A stretch of DNA of 62,823 nucleotides from Paenochrobactrum gallinarii (GTDB taxonomy: Bacteria > Pseudomonadota > Alphaproteobacteria > Rhizobiales > Rhizobiaceae). Under the pieces are notes generated by a model. The model did not search any database and was not told the origin of the DNA. It worked only from the letters and a program-made list of their open reading frames with translations. The translations under genes and the position numbers were made by a program. This document shows positions 27,193 through 35,006 of the stretch, piece by piece. The stretch covers positions 1 to 62,823 of the forward strand of contig NZ_JACIIU010000015.1 of NCBI RefSeq assembly GCF_014205685.1, given 5' to 3'. Each line of letters starts with the position of its first letter. Positions within the stretch are counted from its first letter, which is position 1.

Positions 27193-28823
27193 GTGAATTA
27201 TTGTTAAAAATTCAGGACTTCAGCCTGAACATCGGAACCTTTGACGGCTCGCTGCCAATTCTCAAAAATATCAATCTGGATGTTTATCGCGGCGACACGC
27301 TTGGTATTGTTGGCGAAAGCGGCTCGGGTAAAACCGTGCTGATGCGCACGGTTTTAGGTATCGGGCCAAAGCGCTCCGAGGTCAAAAACGGCTCGATGCA
27401 TTTCGATAATATTGATCTGATCGGTCTGGATAATAAGGGCTGGCGCAAAATTCGCGGCACCCGCATTTCCATGATCTTTCAGGATCCGATGACCTATCTT
27501 AATCCGCTTTTCACCGTTGGCCAGCAAATCAGCGATGTGATGAAGGCGCATGAAAAAGCGGCTGGCGGCGTACAATCCGGCAAACAGCAGCGCAAAGACA
27601 CAACACTTGAACTGCTCGGACAGGTTGGCATTCCTGAACCTGAACGCGTCTTTAACAGCTATCCGCATCAGCTCTCCGGTGGTATGCGCCAGCGCATTCT
27701 GATTGCGATGGCACTTTGCGGCAAGCCGGACCTGCTAATTGCCGATGAACCAACCACCGCACTTGATGTAACTGTTCAGGCTCAAGTGTTGGATCTCATC
27801 AATGAGCTGGTTAAAAAGCTTAATCTCACCGTTATTATGATCAGCCATGATATGGGGGCCATTGCCACTGTCGCGAAACGCTGCGCAGTCATGTATAAGG
27901 GAGAAATTGTTGAGCAGGGTTTGACGAATGACATCCTGACCAACCCGCAAAATGACTATACCAAGCGTTTGCTGGCAGCGATGCCGGATATCAACAATCC
28001 GATTGCGACGACGGAAACCACCACGGAAACAGGTGAAAAGCCACTCCTGCAAGTCAGTGATCTCAAGAAGATTTATAAGCTCAAAGATGGTGGTGAGTTT
28101 GCCGCCGTTGGCGGCGTGAATATTCACGCCAATAAAGGTGAAATCGTTGGCATTGTCGGCGAATCCGGCTCTGGTAAATCAACCCTCGCCCGCCTTATCT
28201 TGCGCCTTGTTGAACCAACATCAGGTGACGTGCTTTTTGATGATAAAAACATCTGTCAGCTCAGCCAGGAAGATATGCGGCTGATGCGGCGCCATATGCA
28301 GCTTGTGTTTCAAAATCCGCATTCAGCGCTTAATGGCCGTCACAATATTGCCGATGCGATTGGTGAGCCATTGCGTCTGCAATCAAAGCTAAAACGCCAC
28401 GAAATTGAAGCGCAAGTCGATAAATTACTCGACATTGTGCAACTACCGCGCAATTTTAAATATCGCTATCCGCATGAATTATCCGGCGGTCAAAAGCAGC
28501 GTATTTGCATTGCCCGTGCAGTGGCGCTTAACCCGAAATTACTTATCCTTGATGAGCCGACATCAGCACTTGATGTTTCGGTGCAAGCGCAAGTGCTGGA
28601 TTTTTTGCAAGAGCTACGCCGTGATCTTGATCTGACTTATCTCTTTATTTCACATGATCTGGCGGTGATTAAAGAGATTTGCAATCGCGTGATTGTCATG
28701 CGCCGCGGCCTCATTGTTGAGCAAGGCACGGTTGAAGATATCTTCAGCAATCCGCAGCAGCAATATACCCGCGATTTGATTGAAAGCGGACGCAAAACAT
28801 CGCGCGCGGCACTGGGTATGTAA
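27189..28823 (+). CDS. Fused dipeptide ABC ATPase (DppD-DppF in one chain)
   Basis: 544 aa with two complete NBDs. NBD1: Walker [10 protein letters not shown] (about 38-46), signature [15 protein letters not shown], Walker [18 protein letters not shown]2 after about residue 285: [38 protein letters not shown]. Usually DppD and DppF are separate genes; the fused form is common in Rhizobiales peptide and sugar importers. Its ATG overlaps the DppC stop by 4 bp. It powers the importer of this cluster. Confidence 0.92.
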   Translation: MSELLLKIQDFSLNIGTFDGSLPILKNINLDVYRGDTLGIVGESGSGKTVLMRTVLGIGPKRSEVKNGSMHFDNIDLIGLDNKGWRKIRGTRISMIFQDPMTYLNPLFTVGQQISDVMKAHEKAAGGVQSGKQQRKDTTLELLGQVGIPEPERVFNSYPHQLSGGMRQRILIAMALCGKPDLLIADEPTTALDVTVQAQVLDLINELVKKLNLTVIMISHDMGAIATVAKRCAVMYKGEIVEQGLTNDILTNPQNDYTKRLLAAMPDINNPIATTETTTETGEKPLLQVSDLKKIYKLKDGGEFAAVGGVNIHANKGEIVGIVGESGSGKSTLARLILRLVEPTSGDVLFDDKNICQLSQEDMRLMRRHMQLVFQNPHSALNGRHNIADAIGEPLRLQSKLKRHEIEAQVDKLLDIVQLPRNFKYRYPHELSGGQKQRICIARAVALNPKLLILDEPTSALDVSVQAQVLDFLQELRRDLDLTYLFISHDLAVIKEICNRVIVMRRGLIVEQGTVEDIFSNPQQQYTRDLIESGRKTSRAALGM

Positions 28824-28825
28824 GA

Positions 28826-28856
28826 TTTTAAGGGCACGAATTAAGTGCCCTTAAAA
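28826..28856. terminator. Bidirectional intrinsic terminator
   Basis: TTTTAAGGGCAC (28826-28837) and GTGCCCTTAAAA (28845-28856) form a perfect 12-bp stem with U/A tracts on both sides, between the convergent ABC operon and azlD. Confidence 0.9.
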
Positions 28857-28859
28857 TTA

Positions 28860-29159
28860 TCAGCCAATCAATGCGCGGCAGATACCAGCAGAAGCAATAC
28901 CAATGACAACAGTTGGTAACATCGAAAAACGCGTTGCAGCAAAAATAGTAATCGCCAAAGTTAAGAGATCAGCCGGATTATTAGAGACAAAATCCGGCGC
29001 GATCACTGAAATCAGCACACAACCAGGTGCCGCTTCCATCACCGCAGTTGCGCGTTTGCTCAAAACACGGTTACGCAGCAACACATAGCCACCAATACGG
29101 GTCAGATAGGTTACGCCTGCCATCAATAAAATGGTGACGGCAACAATCGGATCAATCAT
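28860..29159 (-). CDS. azlD: Branched-chain amino-acid exporter small subunit AzlD
   Basis: 99 aa from the ATG at 29159 (MIDPIVAVTILLM), which overlaps the azlC stop (ATGA). A longer frame to 29303 lies inside azlC and is rejected. Four hydrophobic segments, with TYLTRIGGYVLLRNR and AAPGCVLISVIAP typical of AzlD. Functions with AzlC as a two-part exporter of branched-chain amino acids or their analogues in the inner membrane. Confidence 0.9.
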   Translation of the reverse strand: MIDPIVAVTILLMAGVTYLTRIGGYVLLRNRVLSKRATAVMEAAPGCVLISVIAPDFVSNNPADLLTLAITIFAATRFSMLPTVVIGIASAGICRALIG

Positions 29160-29896
29160 TCTTTTTCTGCCAGAAAATAAGCTGCCACCAAGCCGGAAAC
29201 CGCACCAGCTGCCACATACCATGCGCCTGGCACAGTCAGATAAAATGTTGCTGCAACAACAAGGCTGACAAGCCAAGGACGTGCAGCTGCAAAACCTTTC
29301 CACATACCGGCAAGCAGCACCAGAAAGACGGCCGGAAACGCCATATCAAGGCCATAGACCCGTAAGTCACCCATCATCGGGCCAAAGCCTGCGCCAAGCA
29401 GTGTAAACAACACCCACATAATATATAGCGGCAGTGCGACACCTAAATAAAACGGCATACTAAAAGCTGTCATAAAGCCTTGCGATTTGCGCTTTCTTGC
29501 ATCATCCAGTCCCAGCGCCCAGCTTTCATCACACATCAAGAATAATGCTGCTAATGCTTTTCGTTTCGGCAAATGCTTGATAAATGGCGCTAAGGCTGCG
29601 CCCATCAGCAAATGCCGGCTGTTGACCAGAAAAGTAATGGAAACAATCAGCAGAATATGAGGCGGCGATGTCCAAAGCTGAATGGCCGCAAATTCCGAAC
29701 CACCAGCAAAGTTAAGCCCTGTCATCATTGGTACTTCAGCAAGGGTCAAACCCTTTTGCGCTGCTTGTGCCCCCAGCACCAAAGCATAAGGAACGATACC
29801 AAGGAGCACCGGAATACCGGTTATCATGCCGCGCCAAAATTCTGAACGCCAAGCCGCTTTGGTATCTGACGGCATATAGGTCTGCGAAATATCCAT
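29156..29896 (-). CDS. azlC: Branched-chain amino-acid exporter large subunit AzlC
   Basis: 246 aa with about 7-8 membrane helices. AzlC hallmarks GIVPYALVLGAQAA, LNFAGGSEFAAIQLW, VNSRHLLMGAALAP and CDESWAL. Forms the azlCD operon with the overlapping downstream gene. Divergent from an Lrp/AsnC-family regulator, which is the usual regulator of this exporter (azlB/lrp-type arrangement). The intergenic region carries two AT-rich palindromes. Confidence 0.93.
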   Translation of the reverse strand: MDISQTYMPSDTKAAWRSEFWRGMITGIPVLLGIVPYALVLGAQAAQKGLTLAEVPMMTGLNFAGGSEFAAIQLWTSPPHILLIVSITFLVNSRHLLMGAALAPFIKHLPKRKALAALFLMCDESWALGLDDARKRKSQGFMTAFSMPFYLGVALPLYIMWVLFTLLGAGFGPMMGDLRVYGLDMAFPAVFLVLLAGMWKGFAAARPWLVSLVVAATFYLTVPGAWYVAAGAVSGLVAAYFLAEKE

Positions 29897-29931
29897 GCTA
29901 CACTATCTGAATGAATGAAGTTTTGTAGCAA

Positions 29932-29945
29932 GATAATTCATTATC
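29932..29945. promoter_or_regulatory. AT-rich palindrome in azlC-lrp divergent promoter region
   Basis: GATAAT-TC-ATTATC, a perfect 14-bp palindrome 36 bp upstream of azlC. Symmetry and AT-content fit an Lrp-family binding site. Confidence 0.45.
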
Positions 29946-30000
29946 AGAGCAATTTCATGGCTATTATTGACTTTAAACCTTTCATTATGGCATAAACTGT

Positions 30001-30020
30001 CAATTATTATTTTATAATTG
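30001..30020. promoter_or_regulatory. AT-rich inverted repeat upstream of the Lrp-type gene
   Basis: CAATTAT (30001-30007) and ATAATTG (30014-30020) with a 6-bp spacer, 14 bp before the regulator ATG, where bound regulator would block its own gene. Confidence 0.4.
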
Positions 30021-30033
30021 GAATTTTAAGCCA

Positions 30034-30492
30034 ATGCGTCTGGATGAGACCGACAAGAAGATTCTCCGTGTGCTGCAAAGAGATGGCCGCATCGCGAATA
30101 ATGATTTGGCGCGCGAAGTGGGTTTGTCACCTTCGCCTTGTTTGCGCCGTGTTAAATTATTGGAAGAAGCAGGCGTCATTGATCGGTATGTAGCGGTTCT
30201 TAATCCGGCTAAGGTCAATAAAGGATTGACCTTTTTCACCCGCATCAAGCTCGATAAGCAGGATGAAAAAAGCCTGAAACATTTTGCGGAAGAGATTAAA
30301 AAATTACCGCAAGTGCAGGAATGTTATTTTATGCTTGGTGATTATGACGTCATCATTCGGGTCGTTGCGGCTGATCTTGAAGACTATAGACGCTTTCAAT
30401 CGGAATCTCTCAGCCAGATTGAAGGGGTGCAGAACCTTAAAACCGACGTATTGAGCCAAACGGTCAAGCAAAGTTTTGTCGTACCGGTGTAA
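30034..30492 (+). CDS. Lrp/AsnC-family transcriptional regulator
   Basis: 152 aa. N-terminal HTH (LDETDKKILRVLQRDGRIANNDLAREVGLSPSPCLRRVKLLEEAGVI, in sections) and a C-terminal RAM ligand-binding domain (VQECYFMLGDYDVIIRVVAADLEDYRRF). Likely senses an amino acid and controls the divergent azlCD exporter, and possibly itself. Confidence 0.93.
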   Translation: MRLDETDKKILRVLQRDGRIANNDLAREVGLSPSPCLRRVKLLEEAGVIDRYVAVLNPAKVNKGLTFFTRIKLDKQDEKSLKHFAEEIKKLPQVQECYFMLGDYDVIIRVVAADLEDYRRFQSESLSQIEGVQNLKTDVLSQTVKQSFVVPV

Positions 30493-30617
30493 GAAACAGC
30501 ATCTGCCAGGCGCGTATTATTTCAAAAACTTATAGCGCCATGCTATAGCTACAGAATTAAAATCAGAGCTGCAATAAGATGCTTTGCAGTGCAGTTTAAA
30601 AATTCAGGTGAATTTAA

Positions 30618-31223
30618 GTGAATATTCTCAATGAATTGACCGTCCATCAATTCGTAACCCGTCTTCTTATGATGCTTGTCGTCACTGCGTTTTATGGCGC
30701 ATGGATCTCCCTGCTGGCGACGTGGCTGGATGACAAACGTCCGCAACGTGAGGGACATTTGTCACTCAATCCGGCCGCCAATATTTCCTATGGCGGACTA
30801 GCGATGGCGGTTTTATTCAGCCATGGCTGGATCAGGCCAATCCGATTGAGCGCAGCGTCTAAAGCATCACAAATGCTGCGCATTTTGCTTATCATTCTGA
30901 TCGGCAGCGCAGTCGCACTGATTACCATACCAATACTTGATATTCTGCGCCCCTATATTCATCAGGCGCTGTCCCGCACAAGTGGTTATTATGTGCTTTA
31001 TAGTGTGCAGGTTATTCAGGAACAAATGCTGGGACTGGTTTTGATCAGCCTTGTTCCTCTTCCGGGCTTTTTAGCTGGCAATCTATGGCGCATTATCCTG
31101 CCCAAAAGCGACTCGAAACTGATCAAATTCGAACCGCTCTGCTTAAGCTTGATGATTATCATCCTCATTCTTGGCTGGTTTCCTGATACCAGTCAGTTAT
31201 TGAAAATGCTGCACTTGATCTAA
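30618..31223 (+). CDS. Membrane protein resembling a site-2 protease lacking catalytic residues
   Basis: 201 aa, about 5 hydrophobic segments. Residues 46-77 (GHLSLNPAANISYGG, then HGWIRPIRLS) align with the post-active-site segment of M50/S2P proteases (GRLTLNPLKHIDPxG ... GWAKPVPV). Residues 142-162 (LISLVPLPGFLAGNLWRIILP) match the FNLLPIPPLDGGR motif. The HEXXH zinc motif expected near residues 24-32 is absent (FYGAWISLL) and the second-motif Asp is missing. If related, it is an inactive homologue. Function unknown. Stands alone after the Lrp gene, ends at a terminator. Confidence 0.6.
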   Translation: MNILNELTVHQFVTRLLMMLVVTAFYGAWISLLATWLDDKRPQREGHLSLNPAANISYGGLAMAVLFSHGWIRPIRLSAASKASQMLRILLIILIGSAVALITIPILDILRPYIHQALSRTSGYYVLYSVQVIQEQMLGLVLISLVPLPGFLAGNLWRIILPKSDSKLIKFEPLCLSLMIIILILGWFPDTSQLLKMLHLI

Positions 31224-31228
31224 ACGAA

Positions 31229-31257
31229 AACAGCTCCCGTTAAGGGAGCTGTTTTTA
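31229..31257. terminator. Intrinsic terminator
   Basis: AACAGCTCCC (31229-31238) pairs with GGGAGCTGTT (31244-31253), followed by TTTAT on the plus strand and an A-run on the other side. It separates the membrane protein from the convergent binding-protein gene. Confidence 0.9.
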
Positions 31258-31278
31258 TAAAAATAATAAAATAATCAA

Positions 31279-32130
31279 TCAGTTGCTGTCGCCCGCAACA
31301 CCTTCATAACCGTATTTTTCCATGATTTTTGCAATCGTACCATCAGCGGCCAATGCATCAATTGCCTGATCAATTTCAGTTCTTAAAAAACTATCACGAA
31401 CATCAACCAATGCACCAACCTTGGTATAGGTAACCGGCAAAGGCTTTGTATCGACCAGTCGCAAACTGTCTGCTTCGGGATTATTCTTTTTAAGCTGTGC
31501 ATAAACAGGCTGCCAAAGTAAAATTCCGCCCAAGCTGCTATCCACGACGCGCTTGACCATCAAATCCATATCCGCATAAGGCAAACGTACCCAACGCGAC
31601 TGTTTAGGTTGCTGCTGCGACCAGGTGATATAAACCAGCTCGCCGATGCTTTGCATCGCGGTACCAAGTTTACGGTCGAATGGAATATCAGCAAGACTGT
31701 TCCAGTCAGGTTCAGTTACAGCCATCACATATGGTAATGAAACATATGGGCGTGTCATAGCAGCCCATTCAGGAAAGGCAGACTCTTCCTGGACAGACAA
31801 TCCCATCATAACGTCACAATCATTAGTCATGGCAATCTGCAATTCTTGCAAGAAGCCATCACCACTTAATGGAAAACCACCAAAACCTTCTTTGAAGTCA
31901 ATTTTCAAAAAAAGTGCATCACCAATCGCCTGCGCAATGTCGCGATCAAAGTCACGTAATCGACTGTTCACATCATTACAAAATGTCAGACTATCGCCTT
32001 TCTGACGGCGGCTGTTTTTCAGCAGCTCTTCAGGAACACCCGAAGTCTGAGCCAAAACCGGTAAGGTCAAAGTTGATAAAAGACCAAGGCTGCATAAGCC
32101 GCGACCCAGTGTTTTAAGAAATCGGCGCAT
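31279..32130 (-). CDS. Secreted family-3-like binding protein, PQQ-dehydrogenase-associated
   Basis: 283 aa. Signal peptide about 1-27 (ends VLA). SBP-3/MoxJ-like fold: LTFCNDVNSRLRDFDRDIAQAI, a Cys pair (CNDVN and NDCDVMMG) that could form a disulfide, and a C-terminal ALAADGTIAKIMEKYGYEG. Proteins of this type are commonly encoded next to PQQ alcohol dehydrogenases (MoxJ/XoxJ-type), where they aid dehydrogenase maturation or electron transfer rather than transport. It follows the dehydrogenase gene after a terminator, so it may be expressed at a lower level. Confidence 0.78.
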   Translation of the reverse strand: MRRFLKTLGRGLCSLGLLSTLTLPVLAQTSGVPEELLKNSRRQKGDSLTFCNDVNSRLRDFDRDIAQAIGDALFLKIDFKEGFGGFPLSGDGFLQELQIAMTNDCDVMMGLSVQEESAFPEWAAMTRPYVSLPYVMAVTEPDWNSLADIPFDRKLGTAMQSIGELVYITWSQQQPKQSRWVRLPYADMDLMVKRVVDSSLGGILLWQPVYAQLKKNNPEADSLRLVDTKPLPVTYTKVGALVDVRDSFLRTEIDQAIDALAADGTIAKIMEKYGYEGVAGDSN

Positions 32131-32151
32131 ATTTCAATCCTGTTTGACCTT

Positions 32152-32181
32152 GTAAAAAAGAAAAGGGCCGAAGCCCTTTTC
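32152..32181 (-). terminator. Terminator after the PQQ dehydrogenase gene
   Basis: On the minus strand GAAAAGGGC-TTCG-GCCCTTTTC (32160-32181) followed by a T-rich tract (complement of GTAAAAAA). A stable UUCG tetraloop stem. Confidence 0.85.
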
Positions 32182-32203
32182 TCAGTCTCAAATCGATTAC
32201 CGA

Positions 32204-33961
32204 TTACTTAGCTGCTGGCAGCTTGTAAACGAAGATCGAGTTACCGGCACCTGATGGCAGCGGAACTTCCGGGAATGCTGAAGAAATCGAGCTTGCAGCG
32301 TTCGAGTAACCGGTTGGAACAACCAGATACTGTTCACCGTCGAGTTCGTAAGTCACAGGCGAACCACCGATTGGGGCGTTCAGGCGCTGTTCCCAAACAA
32401 CTTCACCAGTTACCTGATCCCAGGCCTTAACGAAGCGAGCTGCGTCACCACCGAATACCAGACCACCACCGGTTGCCAGAACCGAAGAAGTCATTGAAGG
32501 ACGGCTACGGAACTGCCACTTGGATTCACCCTGTGTAGGGTTGATATCCAAAGCCTGCATCAAGCCGGCTTCTTTGATGCCTTCCGGCAATACGCGAGGG
32601 CCGAACTTAACCGAACCAACCGCGTTACCAGCTGTAAACTCGGACTGGGTCGGAGTTACAGTGTTACAAGCTTCGGTCAGCGGAACGAAGAAAGACTTGG
32701 TCAGCGGGCTGTATGCGCCGGCCTGCCACAATTTACCACCGGATACGGAGGAGCAGATCATTGCACCTTCGCCAACAGCACTTGGGATCAGGCTTTCATT
32801 CAGCTTGATTTTACCGTCTTTGTCGATGGATTCCACAACGTTCTGAACGATGGTTTCTTTTGACCAAAGGTATTTACCAGTGTCACGATCCAGAGCAAAA
32901 GCGATACCATTTTTACCTGGGATCGAAATCATCAGGTGATGCATTTTGCCGTCGATTTCCTGGTCAACCAGAACGCGTTCGAACGGGCTGTCCAAGTCCC
33001 AGTTATCACGTGGCAAGTGCGAGAAGTACCACTTCAGCTCACCGGTGTCGACATCGAGAGCAACTGTCGAGTTGGTGTAAAGCACATCGCCATCACCTGA
33101 ACCACGGATCAGCTCAGCATATGGACCAGGCATACCAACGCCCCAGAAGGTCATGTTGGTGCGCGGATCATAAGAACCGGTTGCCCAAGGTGTACCACCC
33201 CAGCGGTTTTCTGCAGGAACATCGCCCCAGCTCTTCTGCTGTTCCGGGTTGTTTGGATCATCAATGGTGTTGAAGCGCCACAGTTCTTCACCTGTGTTCA
33301 GGTCATGAGCCATGATGTAGCAACCGCCAGCGGTACCGGCAATCGAGCAACCGGAAATTGCGCTGATGATCTTGTCTTTAACAATCAACGGTCCGACGGT
33401 GTAGGAGTAACCCTTCATCACGTCCAGAACTTCTTTTTCCCAGACAACTTTACCGTCTGCTGCGTTCAGCACAACGATTTTCGCATCAGGAGTGGTCAAA
33501 ACGACCTTGTCGCCGGTCAGAGCAATAGAGTTTTTCTGACGACGAGCCTGGTTAGCCTGATAGCTCCATGCCTGTGGAATTTCGGTTGCAACGTGGCGGT
33601 ACTGCCAGATCAGATCACCGGTTTTAGCATCGAGTGCTTCAACAACAGCGTTGCTGGTCTGCAGGAACATGATACCGTCGTGGATGAGCGGAACAGTTTC
33701 CTGAATACCGGCTTCAGCCATTGGCCAGGCCCAAGCAAGCTGCAGATCCTTGACAGTATCTTTGTTGATTTTGTCAAGCGGGCTGTAGCCGTGGTTGTCA
33801 TAGGTACCGCGCCACTGCAGCCATTCTTCAGCTGGCGGGTTGAGCAGCATTTCATCGGTGACTGGCTTATAAGGACGTGCGTCCTGTGCAATTGCCGCAC
33901 CGGTAATTGCCATCAAAATGGTACCGGCAGCAAGAAGCGAGGTTCTCAGGTTGATTTTCAA
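32204..33961 (-). CDS. PQQ-dependent alcohol dehydrogenase with atypical metal site
   Basis: 585 aa. TTG start with AGGAGA 6 nt upstream. Signal peptide 1-26. Eight-bladed propeller with W-motif repeats (ALDAKTGDLIWQYRH, VLNAADGKVVWEK, ALDVDTGELKWYF, ALDRDTGKYLW, AWDQVTGEVVWEQ). Asp322 in DNWDLDSPF matches the catalytic Asp, and Asp324 gives the D-x-D pair associated with lanthanide use. The other calcium/lanthanide ligands look different: Met277 (VGMPGP) replaces the usual Asn of GNPAP, and the loop 202-216 (SGCSIAGTAGGCYIM) has no Glu. The vicinal Cys-Cys is absent; Cys205 and Cys214 may pair instead. Periplasmic alcohol oxidation passing electrons to the cytochrome encoded just upstream. 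No PQQ biosynthesis genes in the window. Confidence 0.9.
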   Translation of the reverse strand: MKINLRTSLLAAGTILMAITGAAIAQDARPYKPVTDEMLLNPPAEEWLQWRGTYDNHGYSPLDKINKDTVKDLQLAWAWPMAEAGIQETVPLIHDGIMFLQTSNAVVEALDAKTGDLIWQYRHVATEIPQAWSYQANQARRQKNSIALTGDKVVLTTPDAKIVVLNAADGKVVWEKEVLDVMKGYSYTVGPLIVKDKIISAISGCSIAGTAGGCYIMAHDLNTGEELWRFNTIDDPNNPEQQKSWGDVPAENRWGGTPWATGSYDPRTNMTFWGVGMPGPYAELIRGSGDGDVLYTNSTVALDVDTGELKWYFSHLPRDNWDLDSPFERVLVDQEIDGKMHHLMISIPGKNGIAFALDRDTGKYLWSKETIVQNVVESIDKDGKIKLNESLIPSAVGEGAMICSSVSGGKLWQAGAYSPLTKSFFVPLTEACNTVTPTQSEFTAGNAVGSVKFGPRVLPEGIKEAGLMQALDINPTQGESKWQFRSRPSMTSSVLATGGGLVFGGDAARFVKAWDQVTGEVVWEQRLNAPIGGSPVTYELDGEQYLVVPTGYSNAASSISSAFPEVPLPSGAGNSIFVYKLPAAK

Positions 33962-34014
33962 AGGAATTCTCCTGTCAGGATAAATTACGGTAAAAGAAGC
34001 TTGAAACCGGAAAC

Positions 34015-34602
34015 TTAGTTAGCGGTTGGAAGCTCCTTGCCCCATGTAAATGCTTGCGGCACGGAAGAACCGGCAGGCACAGCCTTTGCAACCGGCTCAG
34101 GTCCACCTGGAAGCTGTTTGCCCCAAGTATATGCCTGCGGAACATTCGTGTCGGCAACAGGGCCTGCATCAGCAACAGCATTGGCCGCAGGGCCAGCCGC
34201 TGTTTCATCTACAAGGCTGATGGCTGCCAGCTTATCTTCATCGTTAACCATCGGCTCATCACCTGGCTGTGCGCCATTGTAAGACATGATGTAGGAAACG
34301 ATGTTCAGGTAAGCTTCATCACCAAGCTTGCCCGGCGCCACAGGAGGCATCGCGACAGAGATGAAGTCAAAAAGACCACCGGCTGTATCCCAGTTGGCCA
34401 TGATATCCTTACCGACCAGCCCCGGAGCATCCGGACCTTCCAGCTTAAAGCCATGACATTGTGCGCAGTTCGCGTCATAGTCTTTCTTACCGGCGGTTGC
34501 TTGCTCTGCCGTAAAACCAGCCGCTGAGGCCGGAGCTATGGCGGCAAGACCAAAACCGACAGCCAAAGCTGCGGAAATGCCGACTATTTTTTGTCTTATC
34601 AA
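34015..34602 (-). CDS. Periplasmic cytochrome c with duplicated C-terminal peptide
   Basis: 195 aa if started at the TTG (34602), which has GGGAGG just upstream; a GTG at 34617 is the alternative. Signal peptide about 1-28 (ends ASA). Heme motif CAQCH (46-50), Met85 in AMPP as likely axial ligand. After residue about 120 an Ala/Pro-rich tail carries two copies of one motif: VPQAYTWGKQLP (154-165) and VPQAFTWGKELP (181-192). Probable electron acceptor of the dehydrogenase encoded 53 bp downstream. The repeats could be docking peptides. Confidence 0.88.
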   Translation of the reverse strand: MIRQKIVGISAALAVGFGLAAIAPASAAGFTAEQATAGKKDYDANCAQCHGFKLEGPDAPGLVGKDIMANWDTAGGLFDFISVAMPPVAPGKLGDEAYLNIVSYIMSYNGAQPGDEPMVNDEDKLAAISLVDETAAGPAANAVADAGPVADTNVPQAYTWGKQLPGGPEPVAKAVPAGSSVPQAFTWGKELPTAN

Positions 34603-34785
34603 AATACCCTCCCGCACCTAAGTGCATTCAGCGATATATCTCTTGAACAACAGGTGTTATCCGCCACTCAACTTGAATATCAGATGATCAGGTAATTACC
34701 TTTCATATCCGATATGTTTCTTCCATTTGAGAATACATCATCCATCAAGGCATTCGCGCCTGCCGGATATCTGTATTCTTAAAAT

Positions 34786-34833
34786 CTCGATAAAGTTGGA
34801 AATTTCAACCTTGAAATTTCCGGCCTCATCGAG
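34786..34833. promoter_or_regulatory. 48-bp two-tier palindrome upstream of the cytochrome/PQQ dehydrogenase genes
   Basis: Inner arms GGAAATTTCAA (34798-34808) and TTGAAATTTCC (34811-34821) are perfect, with a 2-bp centre. Outer arms CTCGAT (34786-34791) and ATCGAG (34828-34833) are also perfect, each 6 bp from the inner arms. It lies about 185-230 bp before the cytochrome start. No U-tract follows, so an operator is likelier than a terminator. The rest of the 404-bp gap (34603-35006) shows no gene. Confidence 0.6.
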
Positions 34834-35006
34834 CAAGCTTATTTTATAACGACAACAATATTTTTACAAATATTGCTTTCGCCTGATATTAGCTCTTTGC
34901 GGAGTCACAGATTACATCGCTCAACGCTCTGCGTTTTTCTCCGCCACTTGCTTACTGAAGTCCCCCGACTGATCTATTTATAAAACTAAAGTTCTATACA
35001 ATACAC

